From: Mycolicibacterium sp. P9-64
GTDB taxonomy: Bacteria; Actinomycetota; Actinomycetes; Mycobacteriales; Mycobacteriaceae
Assembly: GCF_008329605.1 (NCBI RefSeq)
Contig: NZ_NPKO01000014.1
Location: forward strand, 1 to 64,000
DNA: 64,000 bases
Direction: 5' to 3'
A program made the position numbers and the translations under genes. The notes beneath the pieces are model-generated. The model was not told the DNA's origin. It saw nothing but the letters and a program-made list of their open reading frames with translations, and did not search any database. Shown piece after piece: positions 60,726 through 64,000 of the stretch (the stretch's first letter is position 1; the number at the start of each line of letters is the position of its first letter).

Positions 60726-61910
60726 TCAGAAGTGAAACCCGATCTGCGCGGGGACCGCACTTCTGAACGCGGCATCAAGCCGCGCCAGCGATTCCGGATC
60801 GCCGCCCCGGACCCGGTTGGCCGCGGCCAGGGTCACTACCGAGTGCACACCGAGGTACACGTGGGCGAGCACGTCGAGGTCAAAAGTGAACTCCGGCTGC
60901 GCATCCGTGCGGGTGCAGCGGGCCTGGCCGTTGCGGATCTGTAGCGCGAATCGTCCTCCGTCGGAACGGAATTGGTCGACGATCTCGATCACGGTGTCGA
61001 TGTCGGCCTGGTACGTGCGGGCTTGCAGCGCGACGGCCACGTCCATGATGCGCAGCCACAGGCCGTCCTGCGACGCGGTCGTGCGGACCAGTCGCGAGTC
61101 GGTCAGCAGGTACGGCAGCGGGTCGGCGGGGTGGCTGACCGCGACGATGGTCTCGACCAGGTCGAGCCCGAGAAGCGCACGCCACAGCGCAATGTGCGCC
61201 TCGGGTGTCGCCGCGTTGAATTCGTCGACACGAACGGTTTTCGGGTGCCGCCCGTGCACGCGGTAGAGCAGGTAGCCATCCGGGTGCAGGAACGCGAACC
61301 ACTGCGTGGCACCGCGCCGCGAGTCCTCCCAGTCGGCAAGCAGGTCGTCCCACAGCGCAACGGGTCGCTCGATACCGCCCGGTGTGCCGCGGCGGTAACG
61401 GTCGTAGATCGTGGCGAAGTCGTCGCGGTGCGCACTGGCCGAGATCATCCGTACCCCACCGGGATCGGGAGCGTCGGGATGGAACTGGGCGAATCGCCGA
61501 TCCACGGTCAGCTCCGTCTCGACGGTCGCAGGGCCGTAGCCGAACCGCCCGTAGATGCCGCCCTCACTGGCGGTCAGTGCTGCGATCGGATAACCGGCGT
61601 CGGCGAACCGCTGGTGCAGTTCGACGTACATTGCGCGCAGCAGACCGCGCCGCCGGTGTGTCGGCGCGACCCCCACCCAGGTCACCCCGGCGCAGGGCAC
61701 GACCGCTCCGCCCGGCACGGTGAGCTTCATGTCCAGGTAGTGCGCCATCGCGACGAGGTCGTCACCGTCGCTGACCACCACCGAGCTGCGCGACGGCATC
61801 AACGTCCGCCACGCCGTGAAGGTCTCCGGCCGCCAGAACGAGCCGAAACTGGTGGCGGTCAACAGCGCCACGCCCGGCCAGTCGTCGTCGGTGATGTCGC
61901 GAACGATCAC
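60726..61910 (-). CDS. Eis-like GNAT N-acetyltransferase
   Basis: A 394-residue protein of the Eis family: an N-terminal GNAT domain with the acetyl-CoA loop 'VAPTHRRRGLLRAM' and 'LTASEGGIYGRFGYG', a second GNAT-like domain, and a C-terminal SCP2-like region ending in phenylalanine (GFHF), whose carboxylate is catalytic in Eis. Eis proteins acetylate amines of aminoglycosides and of protein lysines; the substrate here is unknown. GTG start at 61910. It lies 49 bp before the TetR gene on the same strand. Confidence 0.87.
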   Translation of the reverse strand: MIVRDITDDDWPGVALLTATSFGSFWRPETFTAWRTLMPSRSSVVVSDGDDLVAMAHYLDMKLTVPGGAVVPCAGVTWVGVAPTHRRRGLLRAMYVELHQRFADAGYPIAALTASEGGIYGRFGYGPATVETELTVDRRFAQFHPDAPDPGGVRMISASAHRDDFATIYDRYRRGTPGGIERPVALWDDLLADWEDSRRGATQWFAFLHPDGYLLYRVHGRHPKTVRVDEFNAATPEAHIALWRALLGLDLVETIVAVSHPADPLPYLLTDSRLVRTTASQDGLWLRIMDVAVALQARTYQADIDTVIEIVDQFRSDGGRFALQIRNGQARCTRTDAQPEFTFDLDVLAHVYLGVHSVVTLAAANRVRGGDPESLARLDAAFRSAVPAQIGFHF

Positions 61911-61988
61911 GTCGATTCCTCCTCACCGACGCGACTCGTGGCGTTTGAAGAGCGGTGAGCGCTCCTCAGACTCCACAAATCGCGCGGG

Positions 61989-63464
61989 CTACCGCTTGCT
62001 GAAGATGATCCGGTGCCAATCCTTGTCCGCGACGGCGGTGATGTCGCTCATGACGTGCTTGATGGTCTGGTATTCCTCGAACGAGTAGTCGCTCATGTCC
62101 TTGCCGAAGCCCGAGGCGCCGACACCGCCGTGCGGCATCTCGCTGATGATCGGGATGTGGTCGTTGATCCACACACAACCGGCCTTGATCTCGCGTGACG
62201 CGCGCTGGGCCCGGTAGACGTCGCGGGTCCACGCCGAGGCCGCGAGCCCGTACTCGGTGTCGTTGGCCTGACGTAGGGCGTCGTCGTCGTCGGTGAACGC
62301 GCGGACGGTCAGCACGGGCCCGAAGATCTCGTTGCGGTAGGCCTCGGAACGCTCGTCGACGTCGGCGATCAGGGTGGGCCGGTAGAACGATCCCGGCAGG
62401 TCGGGGATGGTGCCGCCGGTGACGACGCGCCCTCCCTCACCGGGTGCGCGGGCCACGATGCCCGCCACCTTGTCGCGGTGCGCGGTGGTGATGAGCGGGC
62501 CGAGGTCGGTGTCGGGGTCGTGCGGGTCGCCGACGACGATGCCACTCATGATGTCGGCGACGCCTGCCACGAAGTCGTCATACAGGTCACGCGCGACGAT
62601 CGCCCTGGTGGCCGCGGTGCAGTCCTGCCCGGTGTTGATCAGCGACGCGGCGACGGCACCCTGGATCGCGGCGTCGAGGTCGGCGTCGTCGAACACCACG
62701 AACGGGGCCTTGCCGCCGAGCTCGAGCTGGGTGCGGTGGCCGTACGCAGCGGCCGCATTCATCACCTTGCGGCCGACGGCGGTGGACCCGGTGAACGTCA
62801 CCAGGTCGACGTCGCGGTGCCCGGCCAGCGCCGTGCCGACGTCGGCACCCGCGCCGGTGACGACGTTGAACACGCCATCGGGCAGCCCCGCCTCGCTGGC
62901 CAGCCGGGCCAGCGTCAGCGTGGTCAGCGGTGTGACTTCGGCGGGCTTGATCACCACCGAGCAGCCTGCGGCCAACGCGGGCAACACCTTCCACACCGCC
63001 ATCTGCAGTGGGTAGTTCCATGGCGTGATGGTCCCGACGACGCCGATGGCCTCTCGCCGGATGCTCGAGGTGTGATCGGCGGAGTACTCGGCGGTGGCCT
63101 TGCCCTCCAAGTGGCGGGCCGCGCCTGCGAAGAAGTCGATGTTGTCGACGCTGCCTGGGACGTCGAATTCGGAGGCCAATCGCACCGGCTTGCCGGTCTG
63201 GCTGACCTCCTCGGCCACCAGTTCGTCGGCGTGTTCGCCTGCCAGTTTGGCCAGTTTGGCCAGTACTGCGGACCGGTCGGCAGGCGTTGCGGTGGCCCAT
63301 CCGGGCAATGCCGTGCGGGCGGACGCCACCGCTGCGTCGACGTCGGCCGTGGTCGCCAGGGCGTACTCCGCGACGACACTGCCGTTCGCCGGATTGACGA
63401 TCTTGAAATCCTGGCCGGCGGTGGCCACTGCGCCGCCGTCGATCCAGCTGCTCGCTTTGGTCAT
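61989..63464 (-). CDS. Gamma-aminobutyraldehyde dehydrogenase-like aldehyde dehydrogenase
   Basis: A 491-residue NAD-dependent aldehyde dehydrogenase. It has 'ITPWNYPLQMAVWKVLPAL', cofactor 'TFTGSTAVGRKVM', the base glutamate in 'LELGGKAPFVVFDDAD', and the catalytic cysteine in 'NTGQDCTAATRA'. It most resembles aminobutyraldehyde (PatD-type) dehydrogenases of polyamine degradation, but substrate assignment is tentative. ATG at 63464; the frame upstream to 63506 crosses the promoter palindrome. Divergent from the Lrp-type regulator, which likely controls it. Confidence 0.85.
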   Translation of the reverse strand: MTKASSWIDGGAVATAGQDFKIVNPANGSVVAEYALATTADVDAAVASARTALPGWATATPADRSAVLAKLAKLAGEHADELVAEEVSQTGKPVRLASEFDVPGSVDNIDFFAGAARHLEGKATAEYSADHTSSIRREAIGVVGTITPWNYPLQMAVWKVLPALAAGCSVVIKPAEVTPLTTLTLARLASEAGLPDGVFNVVTGAGADVGTALAGHRDVDLVTFTGSTAVGRKVMNAAAAYGHRTQLELGGKAPFVVFDDADLDAAIQGAVAASLINTGQDCTAATRAIVARDLYDDFVAGVADIMSGIVVGDPHDPDTDLGPLITTAHRDKVAGIVARAPGEGGRVVTGGTIPDLPGSFYRPTLIADVDERSEAYRNEIFGPVLTVRAFTDDDDALRQANDTEYGLAASAWTRDVYRAQRASREIKAGCVWINDHIPIISEMPHGGVGASGFGKDMSDYSFEEYQTIKHVMSDITAVADKDWHRIIFSKR

Positions 63465-63506
63465 GGTCCAAACCGTAGCGGAACCGGCAGAGCTGCGGCT
63501 GCGCAT

Positions 63507-63516
63507 TACCGCGGTA
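63507..63516. promoter_or_regulatory. Palindrome in the aldehyde dehydrogenase/Lrp intergenic region
   Basis: TACCGCGGTA is a perfect 10-bp palindrome, 43 bp before the aldehyde dehydrogenase start and 73 bp before the Lrp-type start. Confidence 0.3.
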
Positions 63517-63588
63517 CCGGCGGCTCCAAACGCGTGATTTCATCGCAATGGTTGCTTGATTCGACGGATTCCGTGCACAATCGTGAGC

Positions 63589-64000
63589 ATGGTCAAGCCG
63601 GACGCAACGCCCGGCGTACAAGCCGTCTCGTTGCGAATCAATCACTCGCGCCCTGGTGCCGCCTTCCAACTCGATGAACTCTCCAAGGCGATCGTCGAGA
63701 AGTTGCAGCAGGACGGGCGGCGGTCGTACGCGGGCATCGGCAAGGCGGTCGGCCTTTCCGAGGCCGCCGTACGCCAGCGCGTCCAGCGCATGGTCGACGC
63801 CGGTGTCATGCAGATCGTTGCGGTCACCGATCCCATGCAACTGGGCTTCGCACGCCAGGCCATGATCGGCATCCGGTGCACCGGCGACACCACCACGGTC
63901 GCCGACAAGCTGGCCGCCATCGAATCCGTCGATTACGTCGTGCTCACCGCGGGGTCCTTCGACGCCATCGTCGAGGTCGTCTGCGAAGACGACGGTGACC
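63589..64000 (+). CDS. Lrp/AsnC-family regulator, cut by the window end
   Basis: The first 137 residues are visible. The N-terminal helix-turn-helix reads 'DELSKAIVEKLQQDGRRSYA' and 'GLSEAAVRQRVQRMVDAGV', then the start of the RAM ligand-binding domain ('QAMIGIRCTGDTTTVADKL', 'VLTAGSFDAIVEV'). The frame continues past base 64000. It is divergent from the aldehyde dehydrogenase and probably controls it in response to an amino acid. Confidence 0.88.
   Translation, partial: MVKPDATPGVQAVSLRINHSRPGAAFQLDELSKAIVEKLQQDGRRSYAGIGKAVGLSEAAVRQRVQRMVDAGVMQIVAVTDPMQLGFARQAMIGIRCTGDTTTVADKLAAIESVDYVVLTAGSFDAIVEVVCEDDGD

Overview
The window looks like chromosome of a rapidly growing mycobacterium (Mycolicibacterium/Mycobacterium). 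It has uniformly high GC, many GTG and TTG starts, genes packed with ATGA/GTGA overlaps, and from about 7 to 35 kb the M. tuberculosis gene order Rv3300c-Rv3319: rluA-like, glpD2, lpdA, Rv3304, amiA1, amiB1, deoD, pmmB, upp, Rv3311, add, deoA, cdd, sdhCDAB. Gene names in that block rest on remembered M. tuberculosis sequences and order; no search was run.

Layout. 1-4793: the 3' end of a giant protein built from about 15 near-identical 95-residue repeats. 5.2-7.1 kb: secreted family 2 glycosidase. 7.0-11.2 kb: leftward lpdA-glpD2-rluA. 11.3-18.8 kb: amidohydrolases and purine/pyrimidine salvage, interrupted by an AbrB-like transporter/MarR pair with two matching operators. 18.9-22.7 kb: a type VII secretion-type substrate pair (EspC-like plus NlpC/P60 hydrolase) convergent with a kinase/EmbR-like regulator pair. 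22.9-31.5 kb: alcohol dehydrogenase, Rv3311, hydrolase, adenosine deaminase, acyltransferase with two small membrane proteins, deoA and cdd. 31.7-35.2 kb: succinate dehydrogenase. 35.5-38.2 kb: an ECF41-type sigma factor, its probable target gene (with a textbook ECF41 promoter) and an MFS transporter.

38.5-55.7 kb is the most coherent unit: an apparently complete choline-to-pyruvate route. Leftward genes encode a dimethylglycine dehydrogenase with a THF domain, monomeric sarcosine oxidase, Rieske glycine-betaine monooxygenase, betaine-aldehyde dehydrogenase, APC permease, a choline-oxidase-like flavoprotein, a cNMP/CBS/DUF294 protein and an IclR regulator. These are followed by a tandem glycine riboswitch reading into glyA-sdaA. 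Glycine made by the demethylation series would switch on its own conversion to serine (using the methylene-THF just generated) and then pyruvate. Two promoters in this unit share a GTTGCG-N5-CGCAC-like operator.

55.8-64 kb: a gamma-glutamyltransferase-family enzyme with a polar amino-acid ABC transporter and TetR regulator (two palindromic operators), an Eis-like acetyltransferase, an aminobutyraldehyde-dehydrogenase-like enzyme, and a divergent, truncated Lrp/AsnC regulator.

The least explained structure is a 60-bp palindromic intergenic element. It occurs four times as two inverted pairs (11753-11922 and 35304-35494), with compensatory changes in its stem and no protein-coding explanation.
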